This document shows, one piece after another, positions 10,370 through 18,819 of a stretch of DNA of 64,000 nt. Position numbers and translations under genes: made by a program. Position 1 is the first letter of the stretch. Each line of letters starts with the position of its first letter. The stretch covers positions 2,500,304-2,564,303 of the forward strand of contig NZ_KB889963.1 in assembly GCF_000372845.1 (NCBI RefSeq), given 5' to 3'. The notes under the pieces were generated by a model. It saw nothing but the letters and a program-made list of their open reading frames with translations. It was not told the origin of the DNA and did no database searches. The stretch is from Methylocystis rosea SV97. GTDB lineage: Bacteria > Pseudomonadota > Alphaproteobacteria > Rhizobiales > Beijerinckiaceae.

Positions 10370-13137
10370 TGGCCCAGCCTTTCCAGCAAGTCGCGCACAT
10401 GCACCTGATCGGACTTATAGTTCCCGGTCAGCGTATACATCACCAGATTGATGCCGCCGCGGAGCGCGAATTCGCGCTGGCGCGCGCCGCCCGGCGTCAA
10501 TGGAAACAGCGGCTGGCCGCGTTTGTCATGCGCCCAGGCGCTCGCGAGGTCGTTCGAGGTGATGACGATCGCGGAGACGCTGTCCGTCGCGCGCACCGGA
10601 CGCGCGGCCTGGTCTTTCGGCTCCGGCGGCAGCGCCTCGACCCAGGTCTCGCCATTGGCGTAACGGCCGACGAATCCATCAAGCAAATAGAAGGTCTTCG
10701 TGATGACGTGATCGCGCGGCGTCACTTCCAGCGGCGGAATGTCCAAGCCTTTCGTCAGGTCGCGCAGCCATTGCGCCTCCGGACTCGGCGCGCCGCCGAC
10801 GCGTTGAGAGAGCGCGTCGCGCGTGTCGAAGATGATTGTGCCGCCCTGCTTCATATAGGCGGTGACTTTCGCCACCGTCTTCGCGGGCGGCTGCGGCGCG
10901 CTCGCGACGATCGGCCAGTAGAGCAAGGGATAAAAGGCGAGTTCGTCCTTCGCCGGATCGACGCCCACCGGATCGCCCGGTGCGAAAGAGGTGCGCGCAT
11001 TCAGCGCCTGGGTGAGCGCTTCCAGGCCCAGCCGCGATATTTCGTCGACGTGGGCGTCGCCTGAGATCACATAGGCGAGCCGGGCCGTCAGCGCGGCGTC
11101 CTTGTCGCGCTGGGTGGCGGCGGATTTCGGCGCGGACTCGGCGCGCGTTTCGCCGGTCGTCATCGCCGTCGCGCACAGTAGGCAGAACAGCGCGGCGGTC
11201 GCGGCGCCGAGGGGCCGCAGCCGCAGCTTTCCGGCAAGCGCCAGAACGATCAGCGCGTCGGCGATGAAGGCGGCGAGCGCGAAGGCGAGCAGCGGCCCGC
11301 GCAAATCGAGTTGGCCGCCGGCGCGCAGGATGTCCGCGCTCAGTCCGGCGCCGGCGAAATCGAAAGCGCTGATCTCGTCAGTCGGGCGCAAGGTCTGCAC
11401 CGCGACGAAAGCCTCCCCCGAGCCGTACAGCCCGGGCGGATGTTCGGCGCTTGCAGGCCCGTCGAAGCCCGGCGGAATGCTTTGCGCACTGAGGCCCGGC
11501 GCGCCGAGCGCGCCAAATCCATCGAGTAGGCGCATCGGTGCGAAAGCCGACGGATCGGCGACCATGCCAGACCGTTCGCCGCTCGCAGGCGCCGACTCTC
11601 CAGCCATGGCGCTGATCCGTTTCAGCATGTCAACGAAAAGTCCCGAGATTGGCAGATTCGACCAATTGGCGTCGGCGTTGACGTGAAACAGCACGATCAG
11701 CCCCTTCCCGCGCCGTTCCGCGGTCACGAGCGGCGTGCCGTCGGACAGTCGGGCCCAGGTCTTGTCCGCAAGACCCGGATCGGGCTCGGCGAGCACCTGC
11801 CGCTGCACCGTGACGTCTTTCGAAGCCGGCAGGCCGAAGAAGGGGCTCGTGGCGTCAAACTCGGCGAGCGCCTTTGGCTCTTCCCAGGACATGGCCCCGC
11901 CGAGCACGCGGCCGTTCCGGCGCAGGCGCACGGGCAGCAGACCATCGTCGGCGTTGGCGAGACGCGGACCGGCGAAACGAACGAGCGTCCCGCCTTCTTC
12001 GACGAAGCGCGACACCGCGTCGAATGTCTCGCCAGGCGCGAGCCCGACATCGGCGAGCCCCATGATATTGGGCTGTTCGGCGAGCAGCGCCTGCACCGGA
12101 TCCACAACGCCGGGACGCGCCGTGCGGATTTGGGCGAAGGGCGCAAGCGCTTTTTCGAGGTAGTAGAGCGGCGAGAGCAGCGGCTGCGCCTCATCGGCGC
12201 CGCCGCCGCCGATCAGCGCCACGCGCTTCACTTTCGAGCGCGCGTCGAGAAGCGCGACGGCGCCGGCGGAATTTTCCCCTTCGATGCGCAGATGACTCAC
12301 CTCGTTGCGAAGTTCGACCGGCAGTTCGATTTTCGCCCGAACGCGCCGCGCGCCGCCAAAATCCACTGCGGCTCGGCCGACCGTCCGACCTTTCGCGTCG
12401 AGCGCGTCGACGACCGCCGACGCGTCGTCGCCGATGCGCAGCACATCGACGCTCAGCGCGGCCGCATCATTTGTCGGCGCGGCGAGCGCGCGCGGCGCAT
12501 GGTTTTCGACGTAAATCTCGACCCCGGCTGCGCCCGACTCTTTCACCGCGCGCACGAAGCCTGCGGCGTCGCCCTGCGCGACGCCGTCGCTGATCCACAC
12601 GATGCGCGCCGCCTTATGGGCGTGGGCGAAGGCCGTGACCTGTTCGCCGATCGCCTTGCGGTCCGGCAGAAATGGCTTGGGCCGCGCCGAACGCAATTTT
12701 TCCATCGCGCGCGGCCCGTCGCCTGGAACCGGCGCGGCGGATTCGGACGCAAGCGCGACGGCGACCGGACCGCCGGCGCGCGCCACCGACTCGATGATCG
12801 ACGCCGCGCCGGCAAGGCGTCGCTCCCATGTCGGCGCAGCCGTCCAGCCGTCGTCGAGGATGACGAGCGTCGGCGCGGAAGACGCGACGACGCCGCTCGG
12901 CGCCCAGACCGGTCCCGCCATGGCGAAAATCAGCGCGGCCGCGAGCGCCAGCCGCAGCGCCATCAGCCACCAAGGGGTTTTTGCCGGCGTCTCTTCGTCG
13001 GGCTTGAGCTCACGCAGGATTTTCGTCGGCGGAAAGACGATCTCGCGCGGACGCGGCGGCGTGACCCGCAACAGCCAATAGATCATCGGCAGGCTGATGA
13101 GGCCAAACAGCGCAAGCGGCGCGGCGAAGGAAAACAT
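10366..13137 (-). CDS. BatA-N / DUF4159 membrane protein
   Basis: A 923-residue membrane protein. The N-terminal 90 residues match the aerotolerance-regulator (BatA) N-terminus, with two membrane helices flanking a PREIVFPPTKIL loop. The middle holds vWA-like and amidotransferase-like folds. A second pair of hydrophobic segments lies near residues 625-665, and the C-terminal 230 residues are a DUF4159 domain (LAYVISGDAHVDEISRLG onward). It overlaps the DUF58 gene by 1 base and the next gene by 4 bases. Homologous clusters link a MoxR ATPase to surface or periplasmic vWA partners. The exact function is unknown. Confidence 0.87.
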   Translation of the reverse strand: MFSFAAPLALFGLISLPMIYWLLRVTPPRPREIVFPPTKILRELKPDEETPAKTPWWLMALRLALAAALIFAMAGPVWAPSGVVASSAPTLVILDDGWTAAPTWERRLAGAASIIESVARAGGPVAVALASESAAPVPGDGPRAMEKLRSARPKPFLPDRKAIGEQVTAFAHAHKAARIVWISDGVAQGDAAGFVRAVKESGAAGVEIYVENHAPRALAAPTNDAAALSVDVLRIGDDASAVVDALDAKGRTVGRAAVDFGGARRVRAKIELPVELRNEVSHLRIEGENSAGAVALLDARSKVKRVALIGGGGADEAQPLLSPLYYLEKALAPFAQIRTARPGVVDPVQALLAEQPNIMGLADVGLAPGETFDAVSRFVEEGGTLVRFAGPRLANADDGLLPVRLRRNGRVLGGAMSWEEPKALAEFDATSPFFGLPASKDVTVQRQVLAEPDPGLADKTWARLSDGTPLVTAERRGKGLIVLFHVNADANWSNLPISGLFVDMLKRISAMAGESAPASGERSGMVADPSAFAPMRLLDGFGALGAPGLSAQSIPPGFDGPASAEHPPGLYGSGEAFVAVQTLRPTDEISAFDFAGAGLSADILRAGGQLDLRGPLLAFALAAFIADALIVLALAGKLRLRPLGAATAALFCLLCATAMTTGETRAESAPKSAATQRDKDAALTARLAYVISGDAHVDEISRLGLEALTQALNARTSFAPGDPVGVDPAKDELAFYPLLYWPIVASAPQPPAKTVAKVTAYMKQGGTIIFDTRDALSQRVGGAPSPEAQWLRDLTKGLDIPPLEVTPRDHVITKTFYLLDGFVGRYANGETWVEALPPEPKDQAARPVRATDSVSAIVITSNDLASAWAHDKRGQPLFPLTPGGARQREFALRGGINLVMYTLTGNYKSDQVHVRDLLERLGQ

Positions 13138-14078
13138 CAGCGCCGCTCCTCGAAGCTGACTCCATCCGCTCCGAGCAATCCCATGGCGAGCGCCAGCGCC
13201 GCTTCGGAGGCTGGCCTATCGGTGCGATGCTGCAAGAAGATAAAGCCGACGCGTTGTGCGGCCCGCCGGACGGCGTCGCGATGCGCCTCGAAGCGGCGCG
13301 CATAGGCCGCGCGCAAACTGCGCGCGTCGCCTGCGTAGAAGGCGGGGCCGCCGTCGGTGTCGAGAAAAGTGGTTTCGCCGGAGAACGGCAAGGTTTCTTC
13401 GCTGGGATCGGTCACCATCAGGACCGCGCCGGAGGCGCCGGCGTCGGCGAAGCGCCGCAGGCGCGCGGCCAGCGCGTCCGGATCGATGAGGAAGTCGGAG
13501 ATCAGAATGACGCGGGCGCGGGGGCGGATCGGCGCCTGCGGCGGAAGCTCGTCGCGCGTCGACTCCGTTGCGTTGTCGGCCAGAGCGCGCGCCAGCCGGT
13601 CGATCACGTCGCGCGCCGAGATCGGCGCGGTCAGGCCCAGCGCCGCCGCCCGCTCGCCGCCGCGAACGAGCACGTCGGCGAGCGCCAGCCCCAGGGTCAC
13701 GCCGCGGGACAGCTTGTCGTCGGAGGCGAGAGACGAGCCGAAGGCCATGGAGGGTGAACAGTCCATCCAGAGGAAATAGTCGTGCGCGGCCTCCCATTCA
13801 CGCTCGCGCACATAGAGCTGATCGCCGCGGGCGGAGCGGCGCCAGTCGATGCGATGCGCCGACTCGCCCGACGCAAATGGCCGATATTGCCAAAACGTCT
13901 CGCCGACGCCCGCGCGCTTGCGGCCATGAACGCCATAGGCGAGGCTCGCCGCGATCTCATGCGCGCGCGCCACCAGCCTCGGCATCCGGCTCGCGAGATC
14001 AGCCGCCGTGGCGCCATCTGCGGGCTTGCGCTGTGCAGGATCGTAGGCGCGCGTGGCGACGTCGGCAAACATCGTCAA
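13137..14078 (-). CDS. DUF58 domain protein of the MoxR cluster
   Basis: A 313-residue protein of the DUF58 family, which accompanies MoxR ATPases and has a vWA-like fold. The characteristic core HRIDWRRSARGDQLYVRERE is visible near residues 76-95, followed by a DCSPSM motif that resembles a MIDAS loop. No membrane segment is evident. It overlaps the DUF4159 gene by one base and starts 37 bases after the MoxR gene. It probably presents a client to the ATPase or is remodelled by it. Confidence 0.88.
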   Translation of the reverse strand: MTMFADVATRAYDPAQRKPADGATAADLASRMPRLVARAHEIAASLAYGVHGRKRAGVGETFWQYRPFASGESAHRIDWRRSARGDQLYVREREWEAAHDYFLWMDCSPSMAFGSSLASDDKLSRGVTLGLALADVLVRGGERAAALGLTAPISARDVIDRLARALADNATESTRDELPPQAPIRPRARVILISDFLIDPDALAARLRRFADAGASGAVLMVTDPSEETLPFSGETTFLDTDGGPAFYAGDARSLRAAYARRFEAHRDAVRRAAQRVGFIFLQHRTDRPASEAALALAMGLLGADGVSFEERR

Positions 14079-14115
14079 TTTTCTCCGTCAGAGGGAAGAG
14101 CCGAGCGAAGGCTCG

Positions 14116-15120
14116 TCACCCGATCCGCGCCACGAGCGTCTGAACCACGTCCGAAACGGTCATCTCGCGGCGCGCGGCGAAATTGAGCGCCATCCGGTGG
14201 CGCAACACCGGCGCGGCGAGTTTCACGACGTCGTCGATCGAGGGCGCAAGCCGGCCGGTGACGAGCGCGCGGGCGCGCGTCGCCAGCATCAGCGCCTGCG
14301 CGGCGCGGGGTCCCGGACCCCAGGCGACATGCGGCGCGATTTCCGCGTCGCCCTCGTCTGGACGGGCTGAACGAACAAGATCGAGGATCGCGTCGACGAC
14401 TTTTTCGCCGATCGGAAGCCGGCGCACGAGCCGCTGAGTCGCCATCAGCTCTTCGGCGTCGAGCGCCTGGCTCGCCTCGGCCATCGTCTCGCCGGTCGTT
14501 TCCAAAAGCACTCGTCGCTCGCTGGCGCGGTCGGGATAATGCACGTCGATCTGCATCAGGAAGCGGTCGAGCTGCGCCTCCGGCAGCGGATAGGTGCCCT
14601 CCTGCTCCAGGGGATTTTGCGTCGCGAGGACATGGAAGGGTCGCGGCAGGTCGTGGCGCTTTCCGGCGACGCTGACGTGATGCTCCTGCATCGCCTGCAG
14701 CAGCGCCGATTGCGTGCGCGGCGAGGCGCGATTGATCTCGTCGGCCATCAGCAGCTGGGTGAAGACCGGCCCCCTGATGAAGCGGAACGAACGCGAGCGG
14801 TCAGCCCCCTCTTCAAGCACTTCAGAGCCGAGAATATCGGCGGGGAGCAGGTCCGGCGTGAACTGAACGCGCTGCTCCGCCAGGCCGAGCACGCGGCCAA
14901 GCGTCTCGACAAGCTTGGTCTTGGCGAGGCCAGGCACGCCGACGAGGAGCCCGTGGCCGCCTGCGAGGATCGTCACCAGCGCCTGTTCGACGACCTCGTC
15001 CTGGCCAAAAATGACGGCGCCGATCGCGGCGCGAGCGCGACCGATATGGTCGAGGGCGCGTTCGGCGGATTGAACGACGGCTGATTCGAGCGAGGTTGTC
15101 CTGGTGTCGAATGAAGTCAT
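14116..15120 (-). CDS. MoxR-family AAA+ ATPase
   Basis: Cytoplasmic AAA+ chaperone of 334 residues, first gene of the four-gene cluster. The start at 15120 (MTSFDTR) is preferred over an ATG 45 bases upstream because the upstream residues are not family-like. Walker A is GVPGLAKT, Walker B is LMADEINRA, and the following ASPRTQSALLQAMQE region is typical of MoxR. MoxR proteins are named from methanol-oxidation clusters, where they activate dehydrogenases, but most act with DUF58/vWA partners in envelope functions. Here the neighbours are the generic DUF58/BatA set, and no methanol dehydrogenase gene is present. Confidence 0.93.
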   Translation of the reverse strand: MTSFDTRTTSLESAVVQSAERALDHIGRARAAIGAVIFGQDEVVEQALVTILAGGHGLLVGVPGLAKTKLVETLGRVLGLAEQRVQFTPDLLPADILGSEVLEEGADRSRSFRFIRGPVFTQLLMADEINRASPRTQSALLQAMQEHHVSVAGKRHDLPRPFHVLATQNPLEQEGTYPLPEAQLDRFLMQIDVHYPDRASERRVLLETTGETMAEASQALDAEELMATQRLVRRLPIGEKVVDAILDLVRSARPDEGDAEIAPHVAWGPGPRAAQALMLATRARALVTGRLAPSIDDVVKLAAPVLRHRMALNFAARREMTVSDVVQTLVARIG

Positions 15121-15452
15121 TTCAGCGTGCTCAGGCAGCCTGTCTATGAAGAGGATCCGGCGCATCGTAGCGGCGCTGCCGTGTTTCGCCGCACGCGATT
15201 CAAAGCCCCCGCGCCATTCGGCTCCGCATAAAAAGCGAAGCGGCGGGGATTAGGGCCAATCGCAATCTTCGTCTCTCCGCCGCTGCAATTCAAGCGCAAC
15301 CGGCGCGTTAGGGAGGCATTTTACCGCCAAAACCGCAATTTGGACGTGACAGTTTGTTCATGCATCCCGCATTAAACGCCCTTCGACGGACGCCATGTAT
15401 ATTCGTCGGAGTATATTCGTCGGACTCCTCCTCACGAAAGGCGTTTCCGCCC
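15121..15452. other. 332-base divergent intergenic region with a 14-bp tandem duplication
   Basis: No gene is seen between the moxR and DUF6111 starts. GTATATTCGTCGGA occurs twice head to tail at 15397-15410 and 15411-15424, about 30 bases before the DUF6111 ATG. In related genomes DUF1285 and NUDIX genes commonly sit here before cca; neither is present. Confidence 0.7.
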
Positions 15453-15710
15453 ATGTGGCGCGCAATCGTTGAAACCGCCCTGCTCTTCCTCACGCCCTTC
15501 GTCGCCTATGCGCTTTTCCATTCGTTGCAGCTTCGCTGGCCTTTCGTGCGCGAGCTCTGGCATGGCAGGGTCGTATCGCTGCTGACGATCGCGGGTCTCC
15601 TCATCGCCATTATCGGGGTCGTGACGCTCGGCTTCAGCCGGCTTCACCAGGGCGCTTATGTGCCCGCCCACATGGAGAACGGAAAATTGCAGCCGGGCCG
15701 CTTCCAATGA
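15453..15710 (+). CDS. DUF6111 family small membrane protein
   Basis: An 85-residue protein with two hydrophobic segments (about 8-25 and 40-62), the second flanked by charged residues. The ATG at 15453 is chosen because MWRAIVETALLFLTPF fits the family N-terminus; the frame upstream is unconserved and contains the tandem repeat. Its stop overlaps the cca start in ATGA, so the two are coupled. Small proteins of this type are regular cca neighbours in Hyphomicrobiales. The function is unknown. Confidence 0.8.
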   Translation: MWRAIVETALLFLTPFVAYALFHSLQLRWPFVRELWHGRVVSLLTIAGLLIAIIGVVTLGFSRLHQGAYVPAHMENGKLQPGRFQ

Positions 15711-16954
15711 ATGCGGCGCAGAGACTGCTTGACGATCCCCGGCTGGCGACGCTGTTTGCGGCTCTCTCGAAGACGGGCGCAGAAACGCGGGTGGTCGGCG
15801 GCGCCGTGCGCGACGCTCTGCTCGGTCTGCCGCCTCACGAGATCGATCTCGCGACGACGGCGCTGCCCGACGCCGTCCTTGCGGCCGCGCGCGACGCCGG
15901 CCTGAAAGGCGTGCCGACCGGCATCGAACATGGCACGGTGACCATCGTCGTCGCGGGTACGCCCTTTGAAGTCACGACGCTGCGTGAGGACGTCGAGACC
16001 GACGGCCGCTTCGCGAAGGTGCGCTTTGGCGGCGATTTCGAGCAGGACGCGAAGCGGCGCGACTTCACCATCAACGCGCTGTCGCTCTCTTTCGATGGCG
16101 AGATTCACGATTATACGGACGGCCTTGCCGATATCGAGGCGCGGCGCATCCGCTTCATCGGCGACGCCGCGACGCGGATTCGCGAGGACTATCTGCGGAT
16201 CCTGCGCTTCTTTCGTTTCAACGCCTCTCATGGCGAAGGGCCCTTCGATCGCGAGGGCCTGCATGAGTCGATCGTCGCGCGGGAAAATCTGTCGCGTCTG
16301 TCGCGCGAGCGCATCCGCGCCGAACTGATGAAGCTGCTGCTCGCGCGCCGGTCGCCGGACGTGCTGCGCGCCATGTCGCACGCCGGCGTCATCGAAGTCA
16401 TTCTCGGCATCGGCTATCCCTATCGACTGCAGCGCCTCGCCGACCGCGAAGCGGCTGCGGGCAAATCGGCGGACGCGGTGCTGCGGCTGGCGGCCCTTTC
16501 GGTGCTGACCGCCGAAGACGCCGAGCGGCTGCGCGAACGGCTGCGGCTCTCCAACGACGAATTCGCGCGGCTTGCGGCGGCGGCGCGAACGCTTGCGCCT
16601 TTGCATGGACGCGAGGCTCCGCCACCACCGTCCCATCTGCGCGAGATGCTGTTCCTGTGCGGCGCGCGCGCGGCGGCCGATGCGCTAGCGCTGGCGCATG
16701 CGGAAAGCGCCGCGGCGGCGGACAATCAGGATTGGCGGGAGGCGGCGCGCTATCTCGAGGAAACGCCGACGCCCGCCTTCCCCATTAAGGGCGCGGATCT
16801 CATCGCGCGCGGCGTCGCGCCGGGCAAGCAATTGGGCGACGCGCTTAGAACGCTGCAAGCTGAATGGATACGCGCCGGCTTCCCGCGCGACCCCGCAGTC
16901 GTTCTGCAGCTTCTTGAAAACGCCATGGCGAACAGCGGCCGGGAGGCGCGCTAG
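15707..16954 (+). CDS. cca: CCA tRNA nucleotidyltransferase
   Basis: Adds or repairs the 3'-terminal CCA of tRNAs from CTP and ATP. The 415-residue product is a class II nucleotidyltransferase. It has GGAVRD and the metal-binding EIDLATT in the head domain, RRDFTINAL, and the NTP-selecting region RIREDYLRILRFFRF. It overlaps the DUF6111 gene by 4 bases and ends in a composite palindromic repeat shared with the convergent holB. Confidence 0.96.
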   Translation: MNAAQRLLDDPRLATLFAALSKTGAETRVVGGAVRDALLGLPPHEIDLATTALPDAVLAAARDAGLKGVPTGIEHGTVTIVVAGTPFEVTTLREDVETDGRFAKVRFGGDFEQDAKRRDFTINALSLSFDGEIHDYTDGLADIEARRIRFIGDAATRIREDYLRILRFFRFNASHGEGPFDREGLHESIVARENLSRLSRERIRAELMKLLLARRSPDVLRAMSHAGVIEVILGIGYPYRLQRLADREAAAGKSADAVLRLAALSVLTAEDAERLRERLRLSNDEFARLAAAARTLAPLHGREAPPPPSHLREMLFLCGARAAADALALAHAESAAAADNQDWREAARYLEETPTPAFPIKGADLIARGVAPGKQLGDALRTLQAEWIRAGFPRDPAVVLQLLENAMANSGREAR

Positions 16955-16966
16955 GGCCCGCCACGA

Positions 16967-17078
16967 GAGCGCGCTGCGAAAAAGCGGGAACCGGTTTTTT
17001 CGCCTAGAGCGCGCTCTAAACTTTGGGAATGATCACGTTATCTGCATGTGGGCGATGCCGCCCAAATGCAGCGTGATC
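16967..17078. repeat. Composite palindromic repeat between cca and holB
   Basis: Three nested dyads lie in a row. GCGAAAAA pairs with TTTTTTCGC (16976-17003). TAGAGCGCGCTCTA is a perfect 14-bp palindrome (17005-17018). GATCACG pairs with CGTGATC (17031-17078), with additional GCAT and GGCG arms inside. The unit resembles dispersed repeats of Hyphomicrobiales genomes. The last base is adjacent to the holB stop codon, so it may act as a bidirectional terminator for the convergent pair. Confidence 0.8.
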
Positions 17079-18148
17079 TAGCCGGCTTCGGCTTGAGCAA
17101 GCCGATCGAAGATCCCCAGCACCAGCGCGCGCTTGTCGAAATTGAACACCTCGGTTTCCCTGGCGGCGTCGCGAATGGCGTCCCAGGCGCTCGCGTAGCG
17201 GGCGAGTCTCGTAGGCGCGGCGCCGGACTGCGCGAGCGCGCGGACGCGGGAGTCGAGATGGCGCTGCGTCGCGCGCATGAAGGTCTCGTAGGCCGCTTCA
17301 TTGTCGCGGCAGGTAAGCTTGTCGGCCAGCATATGCGCGCCGAGCCAATCGACCTGCGGCAACCTGTCGAAAAGCCGGCGCACGGCGGCGTCGAAGGCGA
17401 CGCCGTCATCGCCCAGCAGCCGCAGCGCCTCCCGCACCGAGCCTTCGGCGCGGGCCGCGGCGACGAGCAGGTCGGATTCAGGCGCGTTGGACCAAGGGGA
17501 CCCAAGATTTTTCACGGCGGCGATCGTGTCTTCCGGCGATAGCGCGCCGAGCATCAACTTGCGACAGCGCGAACGGATTGTCGGCAGCATGCGGCCGGGC
17601 TGATGTGCGATCAGCAGAAACAGCGAGCGTTGCGGGGGCTCCTCAATGAGCTTTAAGAGGGCGTTGGCGCTGGCGCGATTGAGGTCGTCGGCGCAGTCGA
17701 CGATGGCGATCCGCCAGCCGCCGGTTCCTGACGCCTGATGGAAGGCCTGAATAACCTTCCGCACGTCCTCGATGCGAATTTCGGTGAAGTGCTTTTTGGT
17801 CTTGTCGTTCCAGGCGCGGCGCAGCAGAAAAATATCGGCAAGCGCCATTGAGACGATCCGACGCGCCGCCGGATGGTCCGCAGGCACCGCGAGGCTCTCC
17901 GCGGACTGAACCGCCGCTGCGGCGGGTTCGGGATGCGCCAGGAGAAACCGCGCCAGGCGCCAGGCGAGCGTCGCCTTGCCGACGCCTTCCGGCCCGCCGA
18001 TGATCCACGCCTGCGCCATCTTGTTGCGGCGGTAGGCGTCGAGAAATTCATGCTCCGCCTCGGCATGACCGAAAAGCGCCAGGGTCTCCCGCGGATGCGG
18101 GGCGTCGTCGTAGCGATCGCTTTCCGGATTCCCCTCTTCGCGGCTCAT
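17078..18148 (-). CDS. holB: DNA polymerase III delta-prime subunit
   Basis: Clamp-loader subunit of the replicative polymerase, 356 residues. It has the AAA+ fold with a P-loop-like GPEGVGKAT (52-60) and the SRC motif in TIRSRCRKLML, which supplies the trans-acting arginine in clamp loaders. Its start overlaps the tmk stop by 4 bases. The D,D-carboxypeptidase, tmk and holB form one operon, a conserved arrangement in alphaproteobacteria. Confidence 0.94.
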   Translation of the reverse strand: MSREEGNPESDRYDDAPHPRETLALFGHAEAEHEFLDAYRRNKMAQAWIIGGPEGVGKATLAWRLARFLLAHPEPAAAAVQSAESLAVPADHPAARRIVSMALADIFLLRRAWNDKTKKHFTEIRIEDVRKVIQAFHQASGTGGWRIAIVDCADDLNRASANALLKLIEEPPQRSLFLLIAHQPGRMLPTIRSRCRKLMLGALSPEDTIAAVKNLGSPWSNAPESDLLVAAARAEGSVREALRLLGDDGVAFDAAVRRLFDRLPQVDWLGAHMLADKLTCRDNEAAYETFMRATQRHLDSRVRALAQSGAAPTRLARYASAWDAIRDAARETEVFNFDKRALVLGIFDRLAQAEAG

Positions 18149-18819
18149 TGCGCGGCTTGTGCGGCGTGCGCCAGGAAGCGGTCGTGAACGACACGCTGCA
18201 CCGCTCGCGCGACGTCGTCGATGGACATGCCGGCGTCAATCACGCAGCAGCGTTCCGGCTCGCTCTCGGCGATGTCGAGGAAGGCCTGCCGCAGCTCCTC
18301 GTGAAAGGCCGGCGCTTCGCTTTCGAAACGATCGACCTCTTCGCCATGCCGCCGCGACGCCGCCCGCGTGAGGCCTTCTTGCGCCGGCAGGTCGAGCATG
18401 ATCGTCAGATCCGGCCGCGTATCGCCGACCGCCGCTCTTTCGAGCAGCGCCAGAGTCTTGGCGTCGACGCCGCCGCGCGCGCCCTGATAGGCGCGGGTTG
18501 AATCGGCGAAGCGGTCGCACAGCACCCATGCGCCGCGCTTCAGGGCCGGCGCGATCAAGGTTTCAACATGATCGGCGCGCGCCGCCGAGAACAGCGCGGC
18601 CTCGGCGAGCGGACCAAGCGACGCGGCGCGGCCTGACAGCAGGAACGCGCGCAGGTTCTCGGCCTTTGGCGTGCCGCCGGGCTCGCGCGTCGTCACCACC
18701 TCAAAACCGCAATCGCGCAAATGCTCGGCGAGCCGCGCAAGCTGCGTCGACTTGCCGACGCCCTCGCCGCCTTCGAAGGTTATGAAGCGGCCTTTTTCGG
18801 GCGTCGCCTGGAAGGTCAT
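18145..18819 (-). CDS. tmk: Thymidylate kinase
   Basis: Phosphorylates dTMP to dTDP for DNA synthesis; 224 residues, normal length. The P-loop is FEGGEGVGKST near the N-terminus. The TREPGGT and CDRFADSTRAYQG motifs bind dTMP and Mg-ATP, and the LID region AASRRHGEEVDRFE follows. It overlaps both operon neighbours by 4 bases. Confidence 0.96.
   Translation of the reverse strand: MTFQATPEKGRFITFEGGEGVGKSTQLARLAEHLRDCGFEVVTTREPGGTPKAENLRAFLLSGRAASLGPLAEAALFSAARADHVETLIAPALKRGAWVLCDRFADSTRAYQGARGGVDAKTLALLERAAVGDTRPDLTIMLDLPAQEGLTRAASRRHGEEVDRFESEAPAFHEELRQAFLDIAESEPERCCVIDAGMSIDDVARAVQRVVHDRFLAHAAQAAQ

Noticed and set aside
11683..13305. A 540-codon open frame antisense to the BatA/DUF4159 gene
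   Set aside because: It lies wholly opposite conserved coding sequence and its product is Arg-rich with no recognised motif, as high-GC shadow frames are.
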